From Mycolicibacterium mageritense (GTDB lineage Bacteria > Actinomycetota > Actinomycetes > Mycobacteriales > Mycobacteriaceae), in NCBI RefSeq assembly GCF_010727475.1, contig NZ_AP022567.1, positions 7,750,001-7,814,000 on the forward strand: a DNA stretch of 64,000 nt. The letters are read 5' to 3'. The position numbers were made by a program, and so were the translations under genes. Shown in pieces: positions 33,168-42,123 of the stretch; positions within the stretch are counted from its first letter, which is position 1, and each line of letters opens with the position of its first letter. A model generated the notes under the pieces. The model ran no database searches. It had not been told where the DNA came from and worked only from the letters and a program-made list of their open reading frames with translations.

Positions 33168-35270
33168 TTATGTCTGGCCGCAGTTTTCGTGCGCGGCTAC
33201 ACCGAGGACGAGCGCGTCGACCGCGAGCGCCCCTGACGGGGTGGCCCGCACCGGGTTGAGCTCGATCTCGCCGATGTCCCTGCGGTCCGCGATCAGCTCC
33301 GACACCGTGACGATGAGGTCTGCCACCGCGTCGACATCGACCGCGGGGCGGCCGCGCCACCCGGTCAGCAGCGGTGCCATGCGCAACTCGCCGAGCATCT
33401 GCCGGGCGATGTCGTGGGAGACCGGCGCGCGTTCGATCCGAACGTCCTGGTGCATCTCGGTCTCCGTGCCACCGGCCCCTACGACGACGAACGCCCCCAG
33501 CTGCGGATCCCTGCGAGCCCCGACCAGAACCTCGACCGCACCGGGCCGCGTGTCCTGTTCCTCGACCACGTAATCGCCGTCTCCGAGCCGGGCCTGCATG
33601 TCGCGGAAGGCGTCCCGTAACTCGTCCGGGCCGACGAGACCGGTTCGGACACCGCCGACTTCGCTCTTGTGCTCCAGCCAGCCGGCCTTGAGCACGAGCG
33701 GGGCACGCAAGCCACTGACGCCGGCCAGGTCTGCGTCGGTGCGGATCACCGCGCCCGTCGGGAACCCGATGCCGAGCGGCTCGAGCAGCTGCCGCGCCGC
33801 CCAGTAGCCATGCCCCAGCGGCCTGTCCGAGACGCCGGTCGAACCTCCGACGACCGCACGTGGGCTCAGCGCGGCCGTGCGGGCCACCGCGCGCATGGCC
33901 GCCTCGACGGTGCCGAATGCGGGCACGCCGCACCGCCAAAGCGCTTCGGCCGTAGCGGTTTCCGGTCCCATGGTGTGCACGATGACCGGGACGCCGGAGG
34001 CTGAGACGACGGCACCGAGGCGCTCGGCCACTGCGGCCTCGCCTGCGGCCGACGAGGGGATGTCACGCCCGTAGCAGCCGAAATACCCCGTCATGACGAC
34101 CGCGTCGATCTCGCCCGCGGCGACGACCCGTTCGACGATCGCGGCGTAGTTGCCCATGTCCTGTTCTCCGGCGCCGGCCAGGTCGATCGGGTTGGCACAG
34201 GCCGCTCCTGCGGGCAACCGGTCGGCGAGATCGGCGGTCACCGGCTCGGAGAACGGCACGACAGCCAGTCGCATCCCCGACGCGACGTCGGCGGCGATCG
34301 CGCTCTGCCCGCCGCTGTCGCCCACGATCGCGATGCGCCGGCCCCGCGCAGGCGGCGCGGTGAGGAGCGTGCGCGCGATGTCGACGACCTCGCTGGGCGT
34401 GCCGGCCCGTACCACGCCTGCTGCTCGACAGGCCGCGTCGACCATGTCGGTCGGGGCGGTGAGGGATCCGGTGTGGGAGCGGGCCATCCGGGTGCTCGCG
34501 CTGCTCGACCCCACGGTCAGCAAAACGGTCGGTTTACCCGATGCGCGCAGCTGTTCGATGGTCTCGAAGAGGGTTTCTCCGTCGGTGAAGCTCTCCAGAT
34601 AGAGCGCGACCACGCGGGTCGCGTCGTGCTCGGCCAGGTCGGCGAGCAACTCGGCCGCCGAGACGTCGGACTGGTTGCCGATGGACACGAACCGGGAAAT
34701 GCCAAGGCCCTGCCTGCGGCCGAGGTCTGCGAGTTCCGAGCCGAGCTGACCGCTCTGGGAGATGATCGCCAACGGTCCTGGGGTCAGCCGGCCCCACAGC
34801 AGTTGCAGATGGCTGCTGGCGTCGTAGATCCCGAGGCTGTTGGTCCCGATGAGCCGTGCGCCGTGCGCGGTGATCCGGGCGGCCAGCGCGCTGTCGTCGG
34901 TCACTCCCCCGGTGATCCCGAGGAATCCGCGGACGCCGCGTTGCAGCCCCTGATCGACGACGGTGTCGACATGCGCGGCGGGGACACACAACGCCACCAG
35001 TTCAGGCGCCTCGGGAAGGTCCAGAAGGCTTGGGACACAGGGCTGCCCGAGAACTTCCCCAGCCCGGCTGTTGACGAAGTGCACGGTCCGACGTGCCGAG
35101 CCCACCAGAGCACCGGATGCCAGCCAGTAGCCCCATTTCGCGGGGTCGTTCGACGCACCGACCACCGCGACGGACCTGGGGTCGCTGAACACGCTGAGAT
35201 CGGTTGCGCCGCGCGTCGCGGTGGGTGTCACTTCGCTGTTCCTGTCTGTGCTGACGTCGACGCCGGTCAT
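33168..35270 (-). CDS. NDP-forming acyl-CoA synthetase (CoA ligase) family protein
   Basis: 700 aa from ATG 35270, overlapping the amine oxidase stop. Domain order: CoA-binding Rossmann domain (VAVVGASNDPAKWGYW), succinyl-CoA-ligase-like domains with phosphohistidine H266 in RSHTGSL, then an ATP-grasp domain (VLKAGWLEHKSEVGGVRTGL...VVGAGGTETEMHQDV). Such enzymes activate an acid with ATP or GTP through a phosphohistidine. Between amine oxidase and acyl-CoA dehydrogenase it would convert the oxidised product into the CoA ester (inference). Confidence 0.85.
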   Translation of the reverse strand: MTGVDVSTDRNSEVTPTATRGATDLSVFSDPRSVAVVGASNDPAKWGYWLASGALVGSARRTVHFVNSRAGEVLGQPCVPSLLDLPEAPELVALCVPAAHVDTVVDQGLQRGVRGFLGITGGVTDDSALAARITAHGARLIGTNSLGIYDASSHLQLLWGRLTPGPLAIISQSGQLGSELADLGRRQGLGISRFVSIGNQSDVSAAELLADLAEHDATRVVALYLESFTDGETLFETIEQLRASGKPTVLLTVGSSSASTRMARSHTGSLTAPTDMVDAACRAAGVVRAGTPSEVVDIARTLLTAPPARGRRIAIVGDSGGQSAIAADVASGMRLAVVPFSEPVTADLADRLPAGAACANPIDLAGAGEQDMGNYAAIVERVVAAGEIDAVVMTGYFGCYGRDIPSSAAGEAAVAERLGAVVSASGVPVIVHTMGPETATAEALWRCGVPAFGTVEAAMRAVARTAALSPRAVVGGSTGVSDRPLGHGYWAARQLLEPLGIGFPTGAVIRTDADLAGVSGLRAPLVLKAGWLEHKSEVGGVRTGLVGPDELRDAFRDMQARLGDGDYVVEEQDTRPGAVEVLVGARRDPQLGAFVVVGAGGTETEMHQDVRIERAPVSHDIARQMLGELRMAPLLTGWRGRPAVDVDAVADLIVTVSELIADRRDIGEIELNPVRATPSGALAVDALVLGVAAHENCGQT

Positions 35271-36649
35271 GGTGCCGAGCCCGCGATGATCTCGGCGGCG
35301 GCCCGCTGGCCCGACGCGATCGCGCCGTCGATGTAGCCGTTCCACACGCTCGAGGTCTCCGAGCCGGCCCAGTGCACGCGTCCGCACGGCGTGCGCCAGC
35401 CGGCCGCACCGTGTTCGACCCAGACGCCGGGCGCCGGGTTGGCCGCGTATCCGCCATGCGCCCAGGGATCCTCGGGCCAGCTCTTCTCGGTGTACTGCAC
35501 GGGATTTGCCGCCTCGTCACCGAAGATCTCCCGCAGGGTCGCCAGCACGTCGGCGCGCCGCTCGGCAGCCGTGCGCGCAGACCAGCGCTGCTGCCGCTCG
35601 GCGTAGACGAACGACACCAGCACGCCGGCGCGCGCGTCTTCGGGCGAGTTGTCGAATACCACTCCGACGCTGTGGTTCCCGTACACGGTGGCCTGCCCGG
35701 ACAGTCCGCTGGCGCGCCAGAACGGGGTTTCGTAGACCGTGTGGATCTTGGTGACGTCGCCCATGGGGCTGCGTTCCATCCACCGGTTGCGGGACGGCGG
35801 CAGCGCCGGGGTGAAGCGAAGGCGCACTGCGGCGCCGGGGGACGTCGCCACCACGACGTGCGACGCGTGCACTACGGCCTCGTCGGTGTGGATGCGAACC
35901 CCGTCCGATGCATGTTCGATGTGGCGCACCGCGGAGTTGAGCCGCACGCGGTTCCCGAGGTGCTCGGCCATCGCGAGCGCCACCGACTGGGCGCCGCCGG
36001 TGAAGCGCCGTTCCTGAGCACAGCCCTGGGTCTCCATCAACTGGTCGAAACCGCCCGCCGACGCGACGTAGAAGAGCAGGTGGAACAGCGAGATGTCCCG
36101 CGGTTCGACGGTCCACACACCCTGCACCGCGAGCGCCAGGCGGCGCCGCGCATCCTCGTCGGGCACGGTGCGGTCGAAGTAGGACGCGACGGTTTCGCCG
36201 TCCCACTCCGCGAGTTGCTCGGTGGCCGTGGGGTCGTCGAGGTTGATCGCGGCCGCGAGCTTGTCGATGGCCTCGGTCGCCTCGATGTACTGCTCGACGC
36301 CGGGCCCGCCCACCGGCCCGGCACCGCGGAACGGCCGGCAGATGCCGTCGGCCCAGAGTTCCAGATGGTCGCCCGAGTCGTAGGTCGGGAACGTGGCACA
36401 CCCGAAGCGTTCGGCCATGCTCAGCAGTCGGTGCTGCGTGGGCCCGACCCACTGACCGCCGTGGTCGACGACCACGCCGCCGTCGAGCGTGCCGGTGTGC
36501 ACCCGGCCCCCGACCCTCTCCGAGCCCTCCAGGACCAGCACCTCGACACCCGCGTCTGCTAGCGACAATGCAGTGCTGAGGCCCGCGTATCCGGCGCCGA
36601 TCACGACAGTGTGCACCGAGTCGCCGGATGGCTGCGAGGTCGTCGTCAT
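35267..36649 (-). CDS. Flavin monoamine oxidase
   Basis: 460 aa. FAD motif VVIGAGYAGLSTALSLADAGVEVLVLE at residues 14-40, then RVGGRVHTG and a C-terminal FAD contact GRVHWAGSETS. Similar to monoamine/putrescine oxidases, which turn an amine to an aldehyde with O2. Four Cys show normal sulfur use. First gene of the minus-strand unit ending in tetR. Its promoter overlaps the conserved site at 36663: TTGACT, 16 nt, TAAGAA, then 7 nt to ATG. Confidence 0.9.
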   Translation of the reverse strand: MTTTSQPSGDSVHTVVIGAGYAGLSTALSLADAGVEVLVLEGSERVGGRVHTGTLDGGVVVDHGGQWVGPTQHRLLSMAERFGCATFPTYDSGDHLELWADGICRPFRGAGPVGGPGVEQYIEATEAIDKLAAAINLDDPTATEQLAEWDGETVASYFDRTVPDEDARRRLALAVQGVWTVEPRDISLFHLLFYVASAGGFDQLMETQGCAQERRFTGGAQSVALAMAEHLGNRVRLNSAVRHIEHASDGVRIHTDEAVVHASHVVVATSPGAAVRLRFTPALPPSRNRWMERSPMGDVTKIHTVYETPFWRASGLSGQATVYGNHSVGVVFDNSPEDARAGVLVSFVYAERQQRWSARTAAERRADVLATLREIFGDEAANPVQYTEKSWPEDPWAHGGYAANPAPGVWVEHGAAGWRTPCGRVHWAGSETSSVWNGYIDGAIASGQRAAAEIIAGSAP

Positions 36650-36662
36650 GCGTAGATTCTTA

Positions 36663-36683
36663 ACTTAATTGGCCCGCCAGTCA
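36663..36683. promoter_or_regulatory. Operator copy 1, amine oxidase promoter
   Basis: ACTTAATTGGCCCGCCAGTC core with an imperfect palindrome around TGGCCCGCCA (36670-36679). It lies between the -35 and -10 of the minus-strand promoter. A near-identical copy sits at 36741-36762 before the divergent permease unit. Best candidate regulator is the operon's TetR protein. Confidence 0.7.
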
Positions 36684-36710
36684 AGAATAAATGTGATTCC
36701 GCCGCGCGGG

Positions 36711-36739
36711 TTGACATCTTGTGACCGCGACCACAGACT
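36711..36739 (+). promoter_or_regulatory. Promoter of the small membrane protein-permease unit
   Basis: TTGACA (36711-36716), 17 nt, CAGACT (36734-36739). The predicted start near 36746 falls inside operator copy 2, so a bound repressor would block it. Confidence 0.5.
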
Positions 36740-36740
36740 C

Positions 36741-36762
36741 ACTTAAACTGGCCCGCCAATCA
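36741..36762. promoter_or_regulatory. Operator copy 2, permease promoter
   Basis: ACTTAA followed by TGGCCCGCCA (36749-36758) and ATCA, matching copy 1 with one extra base between the ACTTAA and TGG blocks. Same orientation, 79 bp from copy 1. It overlaps the predicted transcription start of the plus-strand unit. Confidence 0.7.
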
Positions 36763-36775
36763 GAAATGGAGTCCG

Positions 36776-36940
36776 GTGGACGAGACCACATTCGAACGAG
36801 AACTCGAGGAACGCCTGAGCATGCTGGAATCCCCCACCGATGCCTCGATGGCGGTACCCGACCTGCCGCTGACCGACATCCTGATCGCGGTGGCGGCCCT
36901 GGCCGTGGCCACCGTGGCGCTGCTGTGGTGGGCGTACTGA
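36776..36940 (+). CDS. Small membrane protein (54 aa) coupled to the permease
   Basis: 54 codons from GTG 36776 with GGAG just upstream. Residues 1-20 are charged (FERELEERLSMLE), about 30-52 form one hydrophobic span ending LLWWAY. Its stop overlaps the ATG of the permease (TGATG), so the two are translated together and probably form a complex, as small single-span subunits do in some transporters. Function otherwise unknown; easily missed because of the GTG start and short length. Confidence 0.75.
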   Translation: MDETTFERELEERLSMLESPTDASMAVPDLPLTDILIAVAALAVATVALLWWAY

Positions 36941-38385
36941 TGACCGACGTGCGCGAACCCGGCGCTGACGCCGCGAGCGCCGATGGCAGCCCCGACGCGA
37001 CGCTCACCGACCTTCCGCTGCGCCCGGCCGAACGAATCTGGGGTTTGTGGCAGCACTCCGCGGTCAACGTGGGGCTCGCGGTCGCCACGTGGGCCTTTCT
37101 GCAGGGCGCGGCCGTCGCCTACTACGTGGGTGTCACGCAGGCCATCGCGTCGATCGTGATCGGCTACGGCATCAGCGTCCTGCTGGTGGCCCTCGCCCCG
37201 TGCATGCCGTCGGTCAAATACGGCATCGAACAGTTCGTCGGGCTGCGCAGCATCTTCGGCGAGAACGGCGCGCGGGTGGTGATGGTCGCGGTGTCCACGG
37301 TGCTCGCCGCCGCGTGGTCGGCCGTGCTTGCCATCATGTTCGGCCACGGGCTGGTGACCGTCGTGAATCAGGTTGCCGGCACCCAGCTTTCGGAATCCGG
37401 TGTGGCCGCAAGCCTGCTCGGCCTGGTGGCGATCGTGGTGTCCTGGCTCGTGCTGGCCCGCGGTCCGGTGTCGGTCGAGGCGGTGTGCCGCATCATCGCG
37501 CCCATGCTGGTGGTCATCATCGTCGGCGTCATCGTGATCATCTTCTCGGGTCACACCTGGTCGGACCTCACCGCGTTGGTGCCGCTCGGCGGGGCCGGCG
37601 ACGACCCGCACCTGAGCTTCATGCTGGCGGTCGAGCTGAACCTGGCGGGCGGTTTCGCGTGGTGGCCGAACCTCGGCAACCTGGCCCGGCTGACCCGGAG
37701 CTCGCGGGCGGCGTTCTGGCCCAACTGGATCGGGGTGTTCGGCGCGTCGGTGGTCGCCGCCGTGGTGGGAGTCCTGGCCGCGCTTTCGCTGCAGGTCGAG
37801 GATCCCACGCAGTGGATGATCCCGTTGGCGGGCGCCGGTCTGGGCGTGGTGGCGCTGGTGATCATCTGCCTGGCCAATGTCACCGCGATCCTGTCGCAGG
37901 GGTATGCGTCGATGGTGGCCCTCAAGGGCGGCGGCGGAGCGTTCTTCCGGAGGGCGGCGTGGCCGCTGATGCTCGCGGTGATCCTCGCGCCGGCGGCCGT
38001 GCTGGTGTTCTTCCCGGCCGCCGTCTACGACAACTACGGCCGGTTCGTCTCGTGGGGTGCGATCGTGTTGGCACCGCTGTGCGCGGTACAGATCGTCGAC
38101 TACTTCATCCTGCGTCGCCGCAGGCTCAACGTCCGAGACCTGTTCCGCCCCATCGGCGAATCCGCCTACAGCTACTGGAAGGGAGTCAACCTGGCGGCGT
38201 TCGCCGCGGTCGCCGCAGGCGCGGTCACCTACGCGCTGCTGCTCAACCCGGTGACCTACGAACCCACCGGCGTGTTCCGGTACACCACGGCGTCGCTTCC
38301 GGCGTTCGTCGTTGCCGGGCTGACCCACTACGTGCTGACCCGGCTCGTGGTGCAACGCGCGGGAGCCGGTGGCTACCCGCGGTAG
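36940..38385 (+). CDS. NCS1/cytosine permease-type transporter
   Basis: 481 aa from ATG 36940. About 12 membrane spans; the first block WQHSAVNVGLAVATWAFLQGAAVAYYVGVTQAI and ELNLAGGFAWWPNLGNLARLTRS resemble nucleobase/allantoin permeases of the NCS1 (PF02133) family. It diverges from the amine oxidase unit and shares its operator, so it may import the amine degraded there (inference). Converges on lepA. Confidence 0.82.
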   Translation: MTDVREPGADAASADGSPDATLTDLPLRPAERIWGLWQHSAVNVGLAVATWAFLQGAAVAYYVGVTQAIASIVIGYGISVLLVALAPCMPSVKYGIEQFVGLRSIFGENGARVVMVAVSTVLAAAWSAVLAIMFGHGLVTVVNQVAGTQLSESGVAASLLGLVAIVVSWLVLARGPVSVEAVCRIIAPMLVVIIVGVIVIIFSGHTWSDLTALVPLGGAGDDPHLSFMLAVELNLAGGFAWWPNLGNLARLTRSSRAAFWPNWIGVFGASVVAAVVGVLAALSLQVEDPTQWMIPLAGAGLGVVALVIICLANVTAILSQGYASMVALKGGGGAFFRRAAWPLMLAVILAPAAVLVFFPAAVYDNYGRFVSWGAIVLAPLCAVQIVDYFILRRRRLNVRDLFRPIGESAYSYWKGVNLAAFAAVAAGAVTYALLLNPVTYEPTGVFRYTTASLPAFVVAGLTHYVLTRLVVQRAGAGGYPR

Positions 38386-38412
38386 CCGCCGGATGCGACG
38401 GGCGCGGCGGGA

Positions 38413-40287
38413 CTACTTCTTCGGCTTGTCCCCCGCCGCGTCCGTCGACAACGCCGCGACGAATGCTTCCTGCGGAACATCCACGCGACCGATGGTCTTC
38501 ATGCGCTTCTTGCCCTCTTTCTGCTTCTCCAGCAGCTTGCGCTTACGGGTGATGTCACCGCCGTAGCACTTCGAGAGCACGTCCTTGCGGATGGCCCGGA
38601 TGTTCTCGCGGGCAATGATCTTCGAGCCGATCGCAGCCTGCACCGGCACCTCGAACTGCTGGCGCGGGATCAGCTCCTTGAGCTTGGTGGTCATCTTGTT
38701 GCCATAAGCCGAAGCGCCGTCCTTGTGGACGATCGCCGAGAACGCGTCCACGGCCTCGCCCTGCAGCAGGATGTCGACCTTGACCAGATCGGCCTGCTGT
38801 TCGCCGGCCTCCTCGTAGTCGAGGCTGGCGTAGCCGCGGGTACGCGACTTCAGCGAGTCGAAGAAGTCGAAGATGATCTCGCCCAGCGGCATCGTGTAGC
38901 GCAGCTCGACACGTTCGGGCGACAGATAGTCCATGCCGCCGAGCTCGCCGCGCCGCGACTGGCACAGCTCCATGATGGTGCCGATGAACTCGCTCGGCGC
39001 GATCACGGTGGTCTTGACGACGGGTTCGTAGACCTCGCGGACCTTGCCTTCTGGCCAGTCCGACGGGTTGGTCACGACGATCTCCGAGCCATCGTCCTTG
39101 ATGACGCGGTACACGACGTTGGGTGAGGTCGAGATCAGATCGAGGTTGAACTCGCGTTCCAGGCGTTCGCGGGTGATCTCCATGTGCAGCAGCCCGAGGA
39201 AGCCGCAGCGGAACCCGAAGCCCAGCGCCACCGACGTCTCAGGTTCATACGTCAGCGCGGCGTCGTTGAGTTGCAGCTTGTCCAGCGCGTCGCGCAGGTC
39301 CGGATAGTCCGAGCCGTCCACCGGGTAGAGGCCCGAGTAGACCATGGGCTTGGGTTCGCGGTACCCGGTCAGCGCCTCCGTCGCACCCTTGCGGGCCGTC
39401 GTCACGGTGTCGCCGACCTTGGACTGCCGAACGTCCTTCACGCCGGTGATGAGGTAGCCCACCTCCCCGACGCCCAGGCCTTCGCTGGCCTTGGGCTCGG
39501 GTGAGACGATGCCGACCTCGAGCAGCTCGTGCGTGGCTCCGGTGGACATCATCGCGATGCGTTCGCGCGGCGTGATCTTCCCGTCGACCACGCGCACGTA
39601 GGTCACCACGCCGCGGTAGATGTCGTACACCGAGTCGAAGATCATGGCCCGCGCGGGAGCGTCGGCGTCACCCGTCGGCGCGGGCACCTGCCGCACCACC
39701 TCGTCGAGCAGCTCGGCCACGCCCTCACCGGTCTTACCCGAAACCCTCAGCACGTCGGACGGCTCGCACCCGATGATGTGCGCGAGCTCGCCGGCGTAGC
39801 GCTCCGGATCCGCGGCAGGCAGGTCGATCTTGTTGAGCACCGGGATGATCGTCAGGTCGCGATCGAGCGCGAGGTACAGGTTGGCCAGCGTCTGCGCCTC
39901 GATGCCCTGCGCCGCGTCGACCAGCAGTACCGCACCCTCGCAGGCCTCCAAGGCGCGCGACACCTCGTAGGTGAAGTCGACGTGGCCGGGCGTGTCGATG
40001 AGGTGCAGCACGTGATCTTCGCCGTTCACCGTCCATGGCAGCCGCACGTTCTGGGCCTTGATGGTGATGCCGCGTTCCCGCTCGATGTCCATCCGGTCCA
40101 GGTACTGGGCGCGCATCGACCGGTCGTCGACGACGCCGGTGAGCTGCAGCATCCGGTCGGCCAGCGTCGACTTGCCGTGGTCGATGTGGGCGATGATGCA
40201 GAAGTTCCGAATCTGCGCCGGCGCAGTGAACGTCTTGTCGGCGAAACTGCTGATGGGAATCTCCTGGTGAACGTGGGTGTCGCGCAC
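38413..40287 (-). CDS. lepA: Elongation factor 4 (back-translocase)
   Basis: 624 aa from GTG 40287, which has GGAGG about 10 nt upstream; other mycobacteria are annotated with longer N-termini, so the start is uncertain. GTPase motifs: AHIDHGKSTL (G1), DTPGHVDF (G3), NKIDLP (G4). The C-terminal LepA-specific domain ends in KRKLLEKQKEGKKRMK. It binds ribosomes and helps translation under stress. Highly conserved core gene anchoring the synteny. Confidence 0.98.
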   Translation of the reverse strand: MRDTHVHQEIPISSFADKTFTAPAQIRNFCIIAHIDHGKSTLADRMLQLTGVVDDRSMRAQYLDRMDIERERGITIKAQNVRLPWTVNGEDHVLHLIDTPGHVDFTYEVSRALEACEGAVLLVDAAQGIEAQTLANLYLALDRDLTIIPVLNKIDLPAADPERYAGELAHIIGCEPSDVLRVSGKTGEGVAELLDEVVRQVPAPTGDADAPARAMIFDSVYDIYRGVVTYVRVVDGKITPRERIAMMSTGATHELLEVGIVSPEPKASEGLGVGEVGYLITGVKDVRQSKVGDTVTTARKGATEALTGYREPKPMVYSGLYPVDGSDYPDLRDALDKLQLNDAALTYEPETSVALGFGFRCGFLGLLHMEITRERLEREFNLDLISTSPNVVYRVIKDDGSEIVVTNPSDWPEGKVREVYEPVVKTTVIAPSEFIGTIMELCQSRRGELGGMDYLSPERVELRYTMPLGEIIFDFFDSLKSRTRGYASLDYEEAGEQQADLVKVDILLQGEAVDAFSAIVHKDGASAYGNKMTTKLKELIPRQQFEVPVQAAIGSKIIARENIRAIRKDVLSKCYGGDITRKRKLLEKQKEGKKRMKTIGRVDVPQEAFVAALSTDAAGDKPKK

Positions 40288-40402
40288 GTGCTGTGCGCCT
40301 CCAGGGTATCGAGCACCTGCCCTCCCGACACAATCGCGCCGTCGGTCTGGTCTCCCGGTCGCACGACTCCCGCCCGCAGGTTGCTGACTTATGCTCGACA
40401 CC

Positions 40403-40993
40403 ATGGCGTCGCAATGGAAAGCCTTCCAGCGGTTCGCGGAGAAACTTGTGTTCAACGAGGCGCCGAAGTTCATCCGCCAACTGCAGAGTCCGGAAAGCGT
40501 GCCACGCACGGTGCAGCAGGGCATCAAGCTCGGGCTGGAGGTGCTCGCGGGCGGGCCCGCCGAGTCGACTCCGGAGATCACCGCAGGTCGCCCCGTGTCC
40601 AAGCACAGCGTTCCGACCGCACACCGCGCCCGCAAACTGGTGTATGCGCCGGACCTCGACGGGCGGGCGGACCCGGGCGAGATCGTGTGGACCTGGGTGG
40701 TCTACGAGGACGATCCGACCAAGGGCAAGGACCGGCCCGTGCTCGTGATCGGGCGTGATCAGCGCACCCTGCTCGGTCTGATGCTGTCCAGCCAGGACTA
40801 TCACCGCAACGACCCGGATTGGGTCGGCATCGGTGTCGGTAGCTGGGACTACGACGGCCGGGCCAGCTGGGTCAGGCTCGACCGCGTGCTCGACGTGCCC
40901 GAAGAGGGGATCCGCCGGGAAGGCGCCATCCTTGACCGCGAGCGCTTCGAAGTGGTCGCGGCCCGGCTGCGCGCCGAGTATTCGTGGAGCTGA
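40403..40993 (+). CDS. PemK/MazF-like domain protein (Rv2405-like)
   Basis: 196 aa. TATGCT lies 7 nt before ATG 40403, which supports a leaderless start here rather than at ATG 40391. The C-terminal half (IVWTWVVYEDDPTKGKDRPVLVIGRD...LMLSSQDYHRNDPDWVGIG...WVRLDRVLDV) matches the PemK/MazF barrel. The N-terminal ~80 residues are an added helical region. No antitoxin gene is next to it, and the orthologue in M. tuberculosis also stands alone beside lepA, so toxin function is doubtful. Confidence 0.8.
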   Translation: MASQWKAFQRFAEKLVFNEAPKFIRQLQSPESVPRTVQQGIKLGLEVLAGGPAESTPEITAGRPVSKHSVPTAHRARKLVYAPDLDGRADPGEIVWTWVVYEDDPTKGKDRPVLVIGRDQRTLLGLMLSSQDYHRNDPDWVGIGVGSWDYDGRASWVRLDRVLDVPEEGIRREGAILDRERFEVVAARLRAEYSWS

Positions 40994-41040
40994 CCGCGAC
41001 CGACGCGATTCTTTTGCGCGCATGCGGGAACCCATGGGCA

Positions 41041-41289
41041 ATGACCGCATTACCGCCCGATCCGGACCCGGCCCAAACACCTGACCTGGAACCCGGCGGT
41101 GGTGTTGCCCCCGGCGCGACGCCGCCGGATTCGGGACAGACCTCGGGGCTCGGTGAGCCGGAACCGCGACCGCGGCGAAAAATCACCCCCACATCTGCCA
41201 TCGCCGTGGTCGGGCTCGTGTTGTTCCTCGCACTGTTCATCGCGGCCGGTGTCCTGCTCATCCTCAACATGACGGGCGCGCTCGGGTAG
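41041..41289 (+). CDS. DUF6480 family small membrane protein
   Basis: 82 aa from ATG 41041. Pro/Gly-rich N-terminus of the DUF6480 kind (PDPDPAQTPDLEPGGGVAPG...SGLGEPEPRP), then one C-terminal membrane span (residues about 54-78). Function unknown. An upstream in-frame ATG (40984) would overlap the previous gene and add unrelated residues. Confidence 0.7.
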   Translation: MTALPPDPDPAQTPDLEPGGGVAPGATPPDSGQTSGLGEPEPRPRRKITPTSAIAVVGLVLFLALFIAAGVLLILNMTGALG

Positions 41290-41305
41290 CGCCGCCGGAC
41301 ACCGA

Positions 41306-41914
41306 TCAGCGCGGCGGCCGCCACATCGGGGTCATCGTGGGGCCCCCGTCGGGCAACCGGATCTCACCCGTCACCTCGAACCCGAATCTCAGGTAGTACG
41401 GGACGTTGTCGGGATTGCTCGATTCCAGATAGGCCGGGGCGTGTTCGGCGTCGACGCGATCGAGCCGCGACCGCATCAACGCGTGTCCGAAACCCCCGCC
41501 GCGCACCGTGGGATCGCTACCGATCACCGCGAGATACCAGTGCGGCTCCTCGGGGTGATGTTGCTTCATCAGTTCGGCGACCTGCTGGCCGCGCGCAACG
41601 CGACGTCCGAAGGCCCGCACGAATCCCGGCATCATCAACAGCTCCTCAAGTCGGGTCTGCTTCCACCGCCCCGGCGGATCCCACAGCGCGGCCGCCCCGA
41701 TCCGGCCGCCGCGGTCTGCCACCTCGCTGCCTCCGCCGCCCAGAAAATGGTGGCGGGTCATGGTCGCGAACATGCGGGCAAGCCCGCGCCTGCGGCGGTC
41801 ATCGGCAGGCAGCATCCACCTCATCACAGGATCGTCGAAAAAGGCTCGGCCCAGCACGGCGGCGAGCGGTGCGACGTCAGGTCTGCGTGCGGGTCGAGCG
41901 TTGACGGTGGCCAC
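41306..41914 (-). CDS. GNAT-family acetyltransferase
   Basis: 202 aa from GTG 41914 (GTG 41932 possible). Typical actinobacterial GNAT: ...LGRAFFDDPVMRWMLP at the N-terminus, acetyl-CoA loop VIGSDPTVRGGGFGHALMRSRL, and AYLESSNPDNVPYYLRFGFEV. Substrate unknown. It diverges from the metNIQ-like operon. Confidence 0.85.
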   Translation of the reverse strand: MATVNARPARRPDVAPLAAVLGRAFFDDPVMRWMLPADDRRRRGLARMFATMTRHHFLGGGGSEVADRGGRIGAAALWDPPGRWKQTRLEELLMMPGFVRAFGRRVARGQQVAELMKQHHPEEPHWYLAVIGSDPTVRGGGFGHALMRSRLDRVDAEHAPAYLESSNPDNVPYYLRFGFEVTGEIRLPDGGPTMTPMWRPPR

Positions 41915-42123
41915 CCGCCCACCATCGCACACCTGCGCCCGACGGTACGAGCATCGGTGAGTCTTGTTGGCCGATAGGCATTGTGGCGCCGGGTAGTTTC
42001 GATCAGAACGATCTCTACCCTGTCATGGCCGCGCTCGACTACGTAGATTCAATCGCCGCCGGTCCATGCGCGCGCCTCACCGTGGCTGCGCGCGACATAT
42101 CCGTTCCAACCCGGAGAGCACCC

